From Roseimaritima sp. (lineage in GTDB: Bacteria > Planctomycetota > Planctomycetia > Pirellulales > Pirellulaceae), in assembly GCA_007124075.1 (NCBI GenBank), contig SLFV01000265.1, positions 1 to 17,603 on the forward strand: a stretch of DNA of 17,603 nt. Reading direction: 5' to 3'. Shown piece by piece: positions 8,810 through 17,136 of the stretch. The translations under genes and the position numbers were made by a program. Under the pieces are notes generated by a model. That model saw only the letters and a program-made list of their open reading frames with translations. It did no database searches and was not told the DNA's origin. How positions within the stretch are numbered: the stretch's first letter is position 1; every line of letters starts with the position of its first letter.

Positions 8810-9970
8810 TTAGGGTGTGTCCAGACGCGAAAAAATGGCTCGCAGTTTGGGAACCAATTCATCCCAAACATCGGCGGCGGCTTCAAAGTCTGGTTCCAGC
8901 CAGCGGACAGGTTCCGCAGGCAATACGTGCGGGCGGACTTCCGCCGAATGCGAAACCGGAATCTGCGAACTGGGCCCCATCGCCAGTCGGTCTTCGGTAT
9001 CAGGCCTTGCCAAGAAATCCACCAGCACCGCGGCCGCGGCGGGATTGGGACCGTTTTTAACTATCGCGATCGTGTTGGGAATCCGCAGTGTACCCAACTG
9101 ACCAGGGGCTTGATCAGGAAACACTATCGCCACAGGCCTGCCCGCATCGCGTTGGCCGATGGCTTCGTCGGAGTCGGTTAATCCCCATGCGGCTTTCCCC
9201 TCGGCAACCGCCACCGCGACTTGTTTATTGTCGGGCAACACGATCGCATTGTCGGCGACCTTGCGAAAGAAGGATTCGGCTGCTTCGCTGCCGCGTTCGA
9301 CCTCCAGTACCGCCGCATGCGTCGCGGGAGTGCCGGAAAAAGGTCGGGCTAGTGCACATTGATCTTTCCAGCCCGGGTCCGCCAGATCATCAACCGATAC
9401 AGGCCACTGCTGCGGATCACGTAGTTTGTTGGTATTGACAATCAGAACTCGTGCGCGAGCGGCAAAGCCACACCAAGTACCGTCGCTGGCCAGCATTGAT
9501 GGGGGCCAGTCGGCACCCACTTTCCAGGCCCGTCGCTGCAACTGCCCTGCCTTCTGGAGCCGCACGGTCTGCAGGATCTCGTTATTCCACAACACGTCAG
9601 CCACAGGTGCATCGGCTTCGGCTAAAATCCGATTGAACAGTCCGTCCTCCACACGCGGGCCGAAATCATACTGCGGCGCAGGAGTAATCCGTTTGTCCTC
9701 CGCACGGTGGAAGGCACCCAGAATCGGAGCGGAGAACTCACGATCGGTGGCGGAATAAATAACCACCTCTCCTTGCGGTTCGGGCCCACAGCCCTGCAGG
9801 CCCGCCAAAACCAATACGAGGCAGGTGATCCAGCACACCGCAACAGGATGTGTCCGCCCGGCGGAGAAAATCCTAAACAAATCAGCGACCCTTCGTGTGA
9901 CGTTTGCGGAGCAGAGCCGTGATCGTACCAAGGGGCATGCTATCCGACAAGCAACCGCTGTAATCGGCAC
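8810..9970 (-). CDS. Lipoprotein extracellular solute-binding protein (iron-type ABC family 1)
   Basis: Periplasmic binding-protein fold resembling the Fe(3+) ABC substrate-binding family. A hydrophobic segment ends in the lipobox LQGC, then GEVVIYSATDREFSAPILGAF, then WCGFAARARVLIVNTNKL, typical of this family. The segment that usually carries paired Tyr iron ligands reads WGLTDSDEAIG here, so iron binding is doubtful. The frame begins at GTG 9970 (386 residues), but an internal TTG at 9880 has an AGGG eight bases upstream and gives a normal-length lipoprotein signal (LFRIFSAGRTH, then hydrophobic). I regard that start as more likely, making about 356 residues. No permease or ATPase gene is adjacent, so the transporter partner is elsewhere or absent. 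Confidence 0.85.
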   Translation of the reverse strand: MPITAVACRIACPLVRSRLCSANVTRRVADLFRIFSAGRTHPVAVCWITCLVLVLAGLQGCGPEPQGEVVIYSATDREFSAPILGAFHRAEDKRITPAPQYDFGPRVEDGLFNRILAEADAPVADVLWNNEILQTVRLQKAGQLQRRAWKVGADWPPSMLASDGTWCGFAARARVLIVNTNKLRDPQQWPVSVDDLADPGWKDQCALARPFSGTPATHAAVLEVERGSEAAESFFRKVADNAIVLPDNKQVAVAVAEGKAAWGLTDSDEAIGQRDAGRPVAIVFPDQAPGQLGTLRIPNTIAIVKNGPNPAAAAVLVDFLARPDTEDRLAMGPSSQIPVSHSAEVRPHVLPAEPVRWLEPDFEAAADVWDELVPKLRAIFSRLDTP

Positions 9971-9987
9971 ATTCGTGCCAAACGAAT
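9971..9987. promoter_or_regulatory. Inverted repeat in the divergent gap, possible operator
   Basis: ATTCGT (9971-9976) and ACGAAT (9982-9987) form a perfect 6-bp inverted repeat around the five bases GCCAA. It lies between the binding-protein gene (minus) and the GspE-like gene (plus), in a place suited to a regulator of one or both. Confidence 0.35.
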
Positions 9988-10191
9988 TCCTGCTGTAACG
10001 CAGATGAATCGTTTCACGGCTTCGTCTCGACTCTCCGACCGCCGCGCTACTAAGTGTTTACTAGGAGCTGATCTCGACGAGCTTTTCTGTCAACTCCTCG
10101 TGGCGTCAAATCGGATGGAGGGCCCAACCTCGGTCCGGGCAGACCAACCGCATTTTCGACTCACTGTCTTTTCACCGGATGCTGCTTCACC
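9988..10191. other. Divergent intergenic region
   Basis: About 200 bases without a supported gene (over 300 if the binding protein starts at 9880). I see the inverted repeat at its left edge and no clear -10/-35 pair or Shine-Dalgarno before the ATG at 10192. Confidence 0.5.
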
Positions 10192-11145
10192 ATGCAACGC
10201 ATTATTGACCGACTTGAACCCCAGTTTGTTGATGCTGCACTGGGGGATCGCGATTTCCGTGATGACCTTGACACAACGGTCGCGCGAATCAACAAAACCA
10301 TCGATCAGCTTACTTCGGATCGATTGTTGCAACTGTGGGATGATCCGCTGGCCGACGGCGAATCACTGGACGACCTGCTGCTGCAATCGGGCGTCTTTGA
10401 CGAATTGCAGTTAGCCGAATTGTACGCGAGGCAAGGCTTGTTTCCACTCTTTCAACCAGCCGCCGATCAGCCCTTACCGATTGACCCCGCAGTCGCTCGT
10501 TTGCTACCGGCCCAGTTAAGTCAGCAATATAATGTGGTTCCCATCGGAGCCACTCCGTGGACCTTGGAAATCGCAGCCGCTTCGCCGGAATCTCTGCAGG
10601 TCAGTCGCGAGTTGCAAGAACTAACGGGACTGAAGCCGCAGTTCTGCATTGCCACCAGGACGGTGATCCGGCAAGTTCAGCAGTGGCTGTACCGGCAGGA
10701 GCAGACACCCGTTGATAGCCAATCATTTGATTTTCAGAGCGTGCCGGATGACTGTCACACGGACGATGACAGCGACTGCCTGACGGCGGATGAGGGCAAA
10801 ATGACCGACCCGTCCGACGCTGTCGATGGACCACGGATCCTACGCGGTGTATTCGCCAAAGCACTCCGTTGCCACGCTACCCAGATCAGACTGGAAATGC
10901 GGGCTGGCCAGTGGTTGGTCTTTTTGAAGCTTCCCACCGGCGCGCAACCAGTTCATTTTGCGGACCCCGTCAGACCGGAGGGGTTATTCGCAGAGCTCTG
11001 CCGATTGGCAAAACTGCCTCGTGAAACACCAACGCAGTGGCGTCAAGGCAGTTTTCGCTTCCGTAGAGCCGGGGGGTGCAAGCGGCACGCGGTAGTAAAC
11101 ATGATCCCCGTCGACTGGGGCAAGCAACTGGTGGTGGAACTTTGA
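10192..11145 (+). CDS. GspE/PilB N-terminal-domain protein lacking the ATPase domain
   Basis: 317 residues. Residues about 58-86 (LDDLLLQSG, then LAELYARQGLFPLF) and 100-168 (LLPAQLSQQYNVVPIG, ending IRQVQQWLY) fit the MshEN/GspE N-terminal domain that in type II secretion and type IV pilus ATPases binds partners or c-di-GMP. After an acidic linker (about 185-210) comes ILRGVFAKALRCHATQIRLEM (215-236) and a segment ending WGKQLVVEL. This resembles the N2 subdomain that precedes the ATPase core, with the usual SDIHIE-like signature degraded to ATQIRLE. The protein stops where the Walker A domain would begin, and nothing downstream encodes it: a glycosyltransferase gene on the other strand ends two bases later. 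It could be a regulator or decoy of a pilus or secretion ATPase, or a decaying gene, but its long open frame argues against recent decay. Confidence 0.7.
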   Translation: MQRIIDRLEPQFVDAALGDRDFRDDLDTTVARINKTIDQLTSDRLLQLWDDPLADGESLDDLLLQSGVFDELQLAELYARQGLFPLFQPAADQPLPIDPAVARLLPAQLSQQYNVVPIGATPWTLEIAAASPESLQVSRELQELTGLKPQFCIATRTVIRQVQQWLYRQEQTPVDSQSFDFQSVPDDCHTDDDSDCLTADEGKMTDPSDAVDGPRILRGVFAKALRCHATQIRLEMRAGQWLVFLKLPTGAQPVHFADPVRPEGLFAELCRLAKLPRETPTQWRQGSFRFRRAGGCKRHAVVNMIPVDWGKQLVVEL

Positions 11146-11147
11146 CG

Positions 11148-13001
11148 TTACCGGCGGTGCCTTCCGTCCCTTGCGGTCGGCCACGCCACCGTCAAGCGGA
11201 CCACGGTGACGTGCCCAAATGGTTGCGTTGTACCTGCGGTGTATCGCATCGCCTCGCACGCCAATTGCGGTACGTTGGCATGCTGGTAGGCGGCCATCGT
11301 ATCCGCCTGGCTTAGTCGATAGACCAGCCAAATGGTCTGCGGTTGATGCAATTTCGCACGCTCACGGCTTGGTAAGATCTCCCGCAGATCGTCGCGCATC
11401 CGGACCGCGGGGCCTAGCGGCATAGCGCCGTCAATCCGATAGGGTCCGGACAGCGGAAATGTCAAATAGCTCGCCAGTTGCTCATGTTGGCGCGTATCGG
11501 ATCGCCCACGCCACGCGGTCCATAGGCTTGATTCAATCAGTTCCGCACCGACGTACACCGGGTGGGCGTCGTGGCGATGTTGATTCACCCACTGCACGGC
11601 TTCCCGCCACCGTTCTGCCCGTAGCGCCACTGGTGTCTGCGAACCGCAGAAGGCTTGCTGCCAGATAGGCCAGATTGATTGACGGTAGGTAACCAAACCC
11701 ATTGGAGTGGTTACGCTGATCAACAGCAGGAGGCGAACCGCCACGCATGCCGACGGTTGGAAAAAACGCCAGTTCCGCCAATACGAAAGCGGATCCGCTG
11801 CTGGCGAATCGCCCTTAGCTTTCCTCGGTCGTCGACCGTCCACACCTGCGTCGTGTCCGAAACTTTGTAGGCTTGCGAAGCCTTGTTGCAGCACACAACC
11901 TGCTGCCGCCACCAGCAGCGGTAGGACCCCAATAAAATAACGTCGATGCCAAATCGGGACGTCAAGCCATGCCGCTAACAGGTAGGCTGCAATCGTGGCC
12001 AGGATGGCAACCAGTAACAGTCGCAGCCAGACCAGGTCTCCGGAAAGTGGCGTTCGCGCTTTAGGTTTCGTTCTCGTGCCGTGGTTCAACAGCAACCGTG
12101 GCAGAAACAGTCCCAGCACCAACAGCCATTCCCAATTCCAAATCGTCAGTAGTTCCGTCCACGACTCGGGAATCCCAAACGAGGCCCAACGCTGGCGCGT
12201 GCTCCATGCTTGGCGGACCAATGACCAGTTTAACGATAACGCGATCAGCGAAATCAATATCCCGCTCCATGGCCATATGACGTTGGCCCGCAGCACGGAC
12301 TGGGGCAAGTCCCGTTTGCGGTATCTCAGCAGCAAGCAGACCGGTAACAGACTGATCACAATCGCTGCGGTGGGGTGCAACAAAACGGCGACGAAGGAAC
12401 CGGTGATCGCCAGGCTTTTCCAACCCCAAGCCTGCTTGCTCGCGGCAGGGGACTGAAGACCCAAACCCAACGCCGTGCCAACCTCCAGCCAACCCCACGT
12501 CGCCAGAACCGTTGCCAACAGGATCGCGGCGTAACTTCGTAGTTCGCTTCCAAAAAACACCGCGTGTCCATCGATTGCCAGCCAAACGCCCACCACCAAT
12601 CCAAACAGCAAACCGCAGCGTCTGGCGATCGCGACGCCCAGGAGACCACAGGCCACGGACACCATCACCATCGACGATGCTCGCAATCTTACTTCATCGT
12701 CACCAACGACCTGCTTCCAAACCCACAGTCCCCAGAAGTACCACGGTGTCTGATTGCCCGCCGCTGCTCGCCAGTAAACCTCCGACAATGGCCCGTCCAC
12801 AACCCAAGCCGAATGCAACTCGTCAACCCAAAAGCTTTCACCGCCAGCAGGCAGTCGCAGCACCATCGCTAGGATCGTCACGGCCAGAACCATCGCGAGA
12901 AGCTGCCAGCGAGCGAACGGAGATGCTTGGTTGACATCACTCGCTATCGCCATCCGGCCGCCTGGACGGTGTTTGGAAAAGCGGCAATGTCTTGTGGCCA
13001 T
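11148..13001 (-). CDS. GT-C type membrane glycosyltransferase (GT39/ArnT-like)
   Basis: 617 residues with about ten or more hydrophobic segments. The first luminal/periplasmic loop carries ESFWVDELHSAW, the acidic DE motif expected in GT-C enzymes that transfer a sugar from a polyprenyl phosphate donor. Acceptor and donor cannot be told. The C-terminal third is soluble, with VNQHRHDAHPVYVGAELI and further conserved-looking blocks. The frame opens at ATG 13001, but ATG 12953 (MAIASDVNQ) has an AGG about six bases upstream and starts just before the first membrane helix, so it may be the true start (601 residues). The gene stands alone, convergent with the GspE-like gene and divergent from the beta-propeller gene. 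Confidence 0.85.
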   Translation of the reverse strand: MATRHCRFSKHRPGGRMAIASDVNQASPFARWQLLAMVLAVTILAMVLRLPAGGESFWVDELHSAWVVDGPLSEVYWRAAAGNQTPWYFWGLWVWKQVVGDDEVRLRASSMVMVSVACGLLGVAIARRCGLLFGLVVGVWLAIDGHAVFFGSELRSYAAILLATVLATWGWLEVGTALGLGLQSPAASKQAWGWKSLAITGSFVAVLLHPTAAIVISLLPVCLLLRYRKRDLPQSVLRANVIWPWSGILISLIALSLNWSLVRQAWSTRQRWASFGIPESWTELLTIWNWEWLLVLGLFLPRLLLNHGTRTKPKARTPLSGDLVWLRLLLVAILATIAAYLLAAWLDVPIWHRRYFIGVLPLLVAAAGCVLQQGFASLQSFGHDAGVDGRRPRKAKGDSPAADPLSYWRNWRFFQPSACVAVRLLLLISVTTPMGLVTYRQSIWPIWQQAFCGSQTPVALRAERWREAVQWVNQHRHDAHPVYVGAELIESSLWTAWRGRSDTRQHEQLASYLTFPLSGPYRIDGAMPLGPAVRMRDDLREILPSRERAKLHQPQTIWLVYRLSQADTMAAYQHANVPQLACEAMRYTAGTTQPFGHVTVVRLTVAWPTARDGRHRR

Positions 13002-13316
13002 GGTTGCAAGCGAAGACTCGTCACTTGTTCCAGGGGGGGAATGAAAATGTAAACCCCAAGCAGCTTACTCGACTGGCTGTTCGGCCACAACGGAACCCCA
13101 GCGTACGGGTTACGATTTCGCTTCCGACCGAATACTGTAGGCTTTGAGGGATCAATCACTGTATCCGTTCAATTATCTTTCCTGCTCCGCACAGCGAGAG
13201 AGGCCCTGAGAGTACGTCGGTATTGATCCCCCAAGGCTAAGCGACGCGCGTGGTGCACAACGATCGCCGTACTTGTACAATAGCGCCAACGTTTGTTTTC
13301 AAGATGCGGGAAGGTC
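13002..13316. other. Divergent intergenic region, glycosyltransferase / beta-propeller gene
   Basis: No gene is supported in these 315 bases. A TACAAT at 13276-13281 is a reasonable -10 for the rightward gene, starting about 30 bases before its ATG, but the matching -35 is poor. Other short open frames here have unconvincing composition. Confidence 0.45.
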
Positions 13317-14573
13317 ATGGCTAACCAATTGTTGCTAGTCTGGGGATTGGGTTGTTGGTGCTGCGCGGCGTTTGTTTCCGCGGAGGATTGGCTGCAGTGG
13401 CGCGGCAGGCATGGCAATAACCACGCCCCCGTCAGTGCGGATCCGTTGATCACCTGGGATGTCCAGCGCGGAAATGGGGTGTTGTGGAAAACCAAGCTGC
13501 CTGGGGCGGGCCATAGCTCCCCCACGATTGTTGGCGATTCGATTTATTTGACAACTGCGGACGAATCGCTGAACCAGCAGCTATTGCTGGCGTTTGACCG
13601 AGACAGTGGTCAGATACGCAAACAGGCCATCGTTCACGATGGAGGATTGCCCTCGCGAATCCATCCTCGCAATACCCATGCCAGCCCAACGGTTGCGTCC
13701 GATGGGCAACATGTGTTCGTCGTTTTTCATAATGCGGACGCGATTCGGGTCACTGCGTATGACCGTTCCTTGGCAGAGTTGTGGCAACAGAAGGTGGCCA
13801 GTTTTGCACCGGCGTCTTTTCAATTTGGTTACGGGGCCAGTCCGATCTTGTTTCAAGATCGCTTGATTATCGCCGCGGAGTATGACGGCCCCGGTAGCGG
13901 GCTGTATGGGCTGGATAAAAAAACGGGAAAGCAACTGTGGCAAGTCGAGCGACCGGCCAACCTATCGTTTTCCTCACCCGTGACGACACGTCTTGCCGGG
14001 CGGCAGCAACTGCTGCTTCCAGGGGCAGACAAAATCGAATCGTTCGACCCGATGAGCGGACGCCGGCTATGGGCCGCCGCCGCCTCGACGGAGGCCACGT
14101 GCGGCACAATTGTATGGGATGAGCAAAGGGTTTTTATTAGCGGTGGTAACCCCAATGCGGGGACGTGGTCAGTGCTGGCCGACGGGTCAGGAAAGCTGGT
14201 TTGGGAAAACCGTGTGATGTGTTACGAACAATCTTTGCTGGCTGATCGTGGCTACGTTTACGCCGTTTCCGATTCAGGGGTGGCCTACTGCTGGAAAGCA
14301 AGTAACGGTGTTGAAATGTGGAAAACACGACTCGGTGGCGGTTTCAGCTCGTCACCGCTGCTGGTCAATGATCGCATTTACGTCTGCAGCGAAGCGGGGA
14401 AAACGTTCGTCTTTGCGGCACAACCCGACCGCTACAAGCCGCTGGCGACCAACCCCTCGGGTGACGAAATTTTCGCGACTCCGGTCGCATTAGGTAAAAA
14501 CCTGTATATCCGATACGCGCTGCAAACCGCTTCCGGCCGTCAGGAGTTCCTGACCTGTATCGGGCCCGGGTGA
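13317..14573 (+). CDS. Exported PQQ-like beta-propeller repeat protein
   Basis: 418 residues with a cleavable signal peptide (hydrophobic LLLVWGLGCWCCAAFVSA, likely cleaved before Glu23), then EDWLQWRG, a very common opening of planctomycete PQQ-like proteins. Blade signatures of the type D-x-x-T/S-G-x-x-x-W recur: DRSLAELWQQ, DKKTGKQLWQ, DPMSGRRLWA, ADGSGKLVWE and KASNGVEMWK, giving a seven- or eight-bladed propeller related to BamB and quinoprotein dehydrogenases. No dehydrogenase catalytic residues are evident, so a binding or scaffolding role is more likely than an enzyme. ATG 13317 is preferred over the in-frame TTG at 13293 because it begins the signal peptide and follows GGGAAGG. Its stop is 21 bases from that of the convergent ceramidase-like gene. 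Confidence 0.85.
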   Translation: MANQLLLVWGLGCWCCAAFVSAEDWLQWRGRHGNNHAPVSADPLITWDVQRGNGVLWKTKLPGAGHSSPTIVGDSIYLTTADESLNQQLLLAFDRDSGQIRKQAIVHDGGLPSRIHPRNTHASPTVASDGQHVFVVFHNADAIRVTAYDRSLAELWQQKVASFAPASFQFGYGASPILFQDRLIIAAEYDGPGSGLYGLDKKTGKQLWQVERPANLSFSSPVTTRLAGRQQLLLPGADKIESFDPMSGRRLWAAAASTEATCGTIVWDEQRVFISGGNPNAGTWSVLADGSGKLVWENRVMCYEQSLLADRGYVYAVSDSGVAYCWKASNGVEMWKTRLGGGFSSSPLLVNDRIYVCSEAGKTFVFAAQPDRYKPLATNPSGDEIFATPVALGKNLYIRYALQTASGRQEFLTCIGPG

Positions 14574-14594
14574 TCGGCTGATCTCCGTCCGCGG

Positions 14595-16034
14595 TTAGGA
14601 ATGGGGCGCTGCAATACCCAGGATATGGCGGATTCCATTGGTCAAGACTTCGTCAATTTGCGGCGCGCACCAGGCCACACTGACGGCGTAACCGCCCTGC
14701 GGATACGCTGCCGCAGTCGGAATGTACCACGGCCCGCCGTCACCGTATGCCGCGCAGGCCACAAACCGTTCCGGTGCATGAGATTGTGCGGAAAGTTGAT
14801 ATTCGACGAAGCTTTCCGAGGGAAGGTGTAACAGCGATGTCTGGTTGATATGCAATCCGCTTAGCGTGATCGGAATCTGTTGGGCGCAGCGACGCAAAAA
14901 CGCGACCGTGTAGGCAGGGCGATTGCGGGCGACGACGGGTTGTCGTGAATCGGAAATCGCTTGCATGATCTCCGCCTCGTTCCACCGCGACCGATCTGGG
15001 GGAGGCTGGATGTCCTGCGTAACCCAACGCAGTGACCGGATCGGCTGTGGGTTCAGCGCGGCTTCGGACTGGACGATCGCGTCATAGATACGTTGCGTCA
15101 AAACCGGACGCATCTCGGGCGAGCCATCGTTGTACTTGCCCGCCCCAATGTTGCCCCCGCACCCATTGAAATAAAGATGAACGCATTGCGGTTCGTCTTG
15201 CTGCCGGCGTTTGCGCGCCAACCCGCAAAAATCGGAACTCACGCGTCCGTCCCCGTAGTAGCTCATCGGGTGACAGGCGTAGTAGTGACAGGCTAAAACT
15301 TTTTCGTCGCCATCATAAAAGGCAACCGTTTTTAGGTTCGGGTCAATGCGGCCTTCCGGAAGTCGCTGGTGTTCCGGATTGCGAGAACTGCTGCCGCGTT
15401 GGGATACCACGCTTCCGGTCGGACCCAGGATTCTACGGTTAGCGGCCACACGATCGACTCGGGTTTGCCCAGTGGCAACTTGGTTGATGGGCCGGGCCTG
15501 CTGTAATCCCGCTAGGACAGCTTGGCGAGCACGGTCCAGGCAGTCGTCGAAAAATTGTAAATTGATGATGTCGGGCAGGTCGCCCTGCGACGCGACGATC
15601 CGCTGCGCTTCCAGACAGGCGAACGGAGCATTGTGTTGATGCACGCAGTGGACCGTCACCCGATCCGGTGTCGTTTGGGCGGCTTCCGCCAAGGCGGCTC
15701 GCCACTGCAGGTTGGCTTCATTCAGCAGCCCGGTCCAGTCGACAACGCAGATCACGATTGGCTTTCCCGCGCCTAACAGTACAAATCCTATCGCTTCGAG
15801 GGGATCGTCCACCGCAACCACGGGCTTGATCCAACCCCCGCACAGGGAGTGGCCCTCGGGAGGCGTGACATCAAACCGGAACGGAGCGATTCGCAGTCCG
15901 TCGGCCAGCAGATCCGCCGCGAAGGGAAACGCGCTGGCAACCTGAGACTGGTGACCCAGTACGCCCGCCCCAACGGCGGCGGCGGTCTCCAAAAAAGTCC
16001 GGCGGGGCACGGAGGAGGGGGACCGATGATCCAT
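14595..16034 (-). CDS. Tat-exported neutral/alkaline ceramidase-like protein
   Basis: 479 residues from ATG 16034, which has an AGGA six bases upstream; a longer TTG-started frame reaches 16079 but adds residues in front of a good signal. The N-terminus carries a twin-arginine motif PRRTFLE followed by an Ala/Gly/Val-rich stretch, indicating folded export by Tat. The body starts FRFDVTPPEG, as in neutral ceramidase-like N-terminal domains. Possible metal ligands are HCVHQHNAP (His129, His132, His134) and YYACHPMSYYGDGRVSSDF (His255), plus NGCGGNIG at 290-297. The family hydrolyses ceramide amide bonds, but many bacterial relatives have unknown substrates, so hydrolase is the safe call. It is roughly two thirds of the usual ceramidase length, consistent with having only the catalytic domain. 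Confidence 0.8.
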   Translation of the reverse strand: MDHRSPSSVPRRTFLETAAAVGAGVLGHQSQVASAFPFAADLLADGLRIAPFRFDVTPPEGHSLCGGWIKPVVAVDDPLEAIGFVLLGAGKPIVICVVDWTGLLNEANLQWRAALAEAAQTTPDRVTVHCVHQHNAPFACLEAQRIVASQGDLPDIINLQFFDDCLDRARQAVLAGLQQARPINQVATGQTRVDRVAANRRILGPTGSVVSQRGSSSRNPEHQRLPEGRIDPNLKTVAFYDGDEKVLACHYYACHPMSYYGDGRVSSDFCGLARKRRQQDEPQCVHLYFNGCGGNIGAGKYNDGSPEMRPVLTQRIYDAIVQSEAALNPQPIRSLRWVTQDIQPPPDRSRWNEAEIMQAISDSRQPVVARNRPAYTVAFLRRCAQQIPITLSGLHINQTSLLHLPSESFVEYQLSAQSHAPERFVACAAYGDGGPWYIPTAAAYPQGGYAVSVAWCAPQIDEVLTNGIRHILGIAAPHS

Positions 16035-16358
16035 GGCAAGTCCTATGGGTACGTAAAGCGAAGGGAACGAATGAAACAAGGCAAAAGCTAATGCAGCATT
16101 TCGGTAAAACGTCTAAATGCAAAGTTTCCAGAAACCAGTCCTGGACCTCCGGTGTATTTGGCACCTAGCCCCCTCCGCTAGACCTGTTGCGGGTGACACG
16201 ACCAGCGTCCCAAAACTCGCCCGTTGGGGTGTTAGACCAACGTTTCAAACAAAGCCTTGTTCAGGTAACAACCAGGATCGTTGATGAATACCGGCTTTCC
16301 CTGAACCGCCCTCATCAACCCCTTGTCATGGAGGAAGTCAGGTATTGCTTCAATGTGG
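16035..16358. other. Intergenic region between ceramidase-like gene and DUF2237 gene
   Basis: 324 bases with no supported gene. It holds two short inverted repeats: TCCAG/CTGGA at 16127-16145 and CTAGC/GCTAG at 16165-16181. On the minus strand a 27-codon frame from 16315 to 16232 ends FETLV with rather protein-like composition (for example INDPGCYLNKALFETLV). That frame is more likely a chance reading or a remnant than a gene, since no good ribosome binding site is seen. Confidence 0.45.
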
Positions 16359-16736
16359 CTAAACGTCGTCGACCGCGAACTGCTGCAACTCTTCCAGCGA
16401 AGCGTATTCGAGCGCAGAAACGTGCGTGGCAGACAGTACGACCTGCGGAGCCATCCCCGCGTCGTACGCTTCTCGCCAACGAACGGCGCACAAGCACCAG
16501 CGGTCCCCTGCCTGGAGCCCCGGAAACTGATACGCCGGAATTGGAGTCATCAGGTCGTTTCCACGCGAGCGACTGAATTCCAAGAACGCGTCAGTCATCA
16601 CCGCGCAAACGACATGCAGCCCCACGTCCCCAGCCCCTGTCTGACAGCAACCATCACGAAAGTAGCCCGTCATTGGGTCGGTGCTGCACGTCACCAATGG
16701 CTGCCCTAAAACATTCTTCGGTATTCGATTGGTCAT
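16359..16736 (-). CDS. DUF2237 family protein
   Basis: 125 residues, matching the whole length of the DUF2237 family: NVLGQPLVTCSTDPMTGYFR, then DGCCQTGAGDVGLHVVCAVM, FLEFSRSRGNDL, FPGLQAGDRWCLCAVRW and VVLSATHVSALEY. It has many conserved cysteines (in CSTDP, DGCC, VVCAVM and RWCLC) that could bind a metal or form disulfides. The biochemical role is not known to me. Small cytoplasmic protein, no signal peptide. The start ATG at 16736 lies next to a small inverted repeat (CTAAC at 16741-16745, GTTAG at 16754-16758) that may occlude or shape its ribosome binding site. It stands alone, with no shared operon. Confidence 0.95.
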   Translation of the reverse strand: MTNRIPKNVLGQPLVTCSTDPMTGYFRDGCCQTGAGDVGLHVVCAVMTDAFLEFSRSRGNDLMTPIPAYQFPGLQAGDRWCLCAVRWREAYDAGMAPQVVLSATHVSALEYASLEELQQFAVDDV

Positions 16737-16859
16737 CCTGCTAACTCTTTTCTGTTAGGGTTTCGTCGCTAAAGGACCGCTTCGGCCGATCCAACGGCTT
16801 TTTCGTCACCCGTCCGCATTTTATTCATCGTTTATTTATTTGTATTGGTTCAGCGGCAA

Positions 16860-16888
16860 TTGGACTGTATCGAGATACGCGTTATTCT
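16860..16888 (+). promoter_or_regulatory. Sigma70-like promoter with no obvious gene downstream
   Basis: TTGGAC and TATTCT are separated by exactly 17 bases. Each hexamer departs from the consensus, but spacing is optimal. Transcription would run toward the IS remnant on the opposite strand, so it could drive a small RNA; it may also be a chance match. Confidence 0.3.
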
Positions 16889-17008
16889 ATACGGAAGAAA
16901 ATTCTGCCTCACATTACGGGCGAGTCAGTAACAAAAGGCTTCATGGCGCACCCGAATTCCGGGAGCCCATGCTCGGGTTTTTCGCTTTTCGGTAACATCG
17001 AAGGGAAG

Positions 17009-17037
17009 AGGGCGGCATCAAAAGACACCGCCGCCCT
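17009..17037. other. GC-rich stem-loop upstream of the IS3 remnant
   Basis: AGGGCGGC (17009-17016) pairs perfectly with GCCGCCCT (17030-17037) around a 13-base loop. No T-run follows on the plus strand. It may be a transcription-blocking structure near the end of the insertion sequence, or a small RNA hairpin. Confidence 0.35.
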
Positions 17038-17136
17038 TCGACGTTTCACTTGGCGCAACGCTCGAGTTGGTCCCCATCAGAGCTCTATCCTCCGACCAAG
17101 CTCGGTTACTTTAACCAAAAATCGGTGCCAAATCAA

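Larger units (their letters stand above)
16737..17136. other. Intergenic region before the insertion sequence remnants
   Basis: Four hundred bases with no gene I can support. A good -35/-10 pair on the plus strand (TTGGAC 16860-16865, 17-base spacer, TATTCT 16883-16888) points rightward at no recognisable gene. A stem AGGGCGGC/GCCGCCCT occurs at 17009-17037. An open frame at 16943-17164 on the plus strand has no recognisable features and overlaps the transposase end. Confidence 0.45.

Noticed and set aside
13500..13943. Several minus-strand frames within the beta-propeller gene
   Set aside because: They are antisense to a gene with a signal peptide and repeated propeller signatures.
16187..16576. 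Plus-strand frame antisense to the DUF2237 gene
   Set aside because: The opposite strand has a full-length match to a known family; this frame is a shadow.
16775..16810. Possible intrinsic terminator (GCCG-CGGC stem followed by T-run) on the plus strand
   Set aside because: The stem is only four base pairs and no plus-strand gene ends there.
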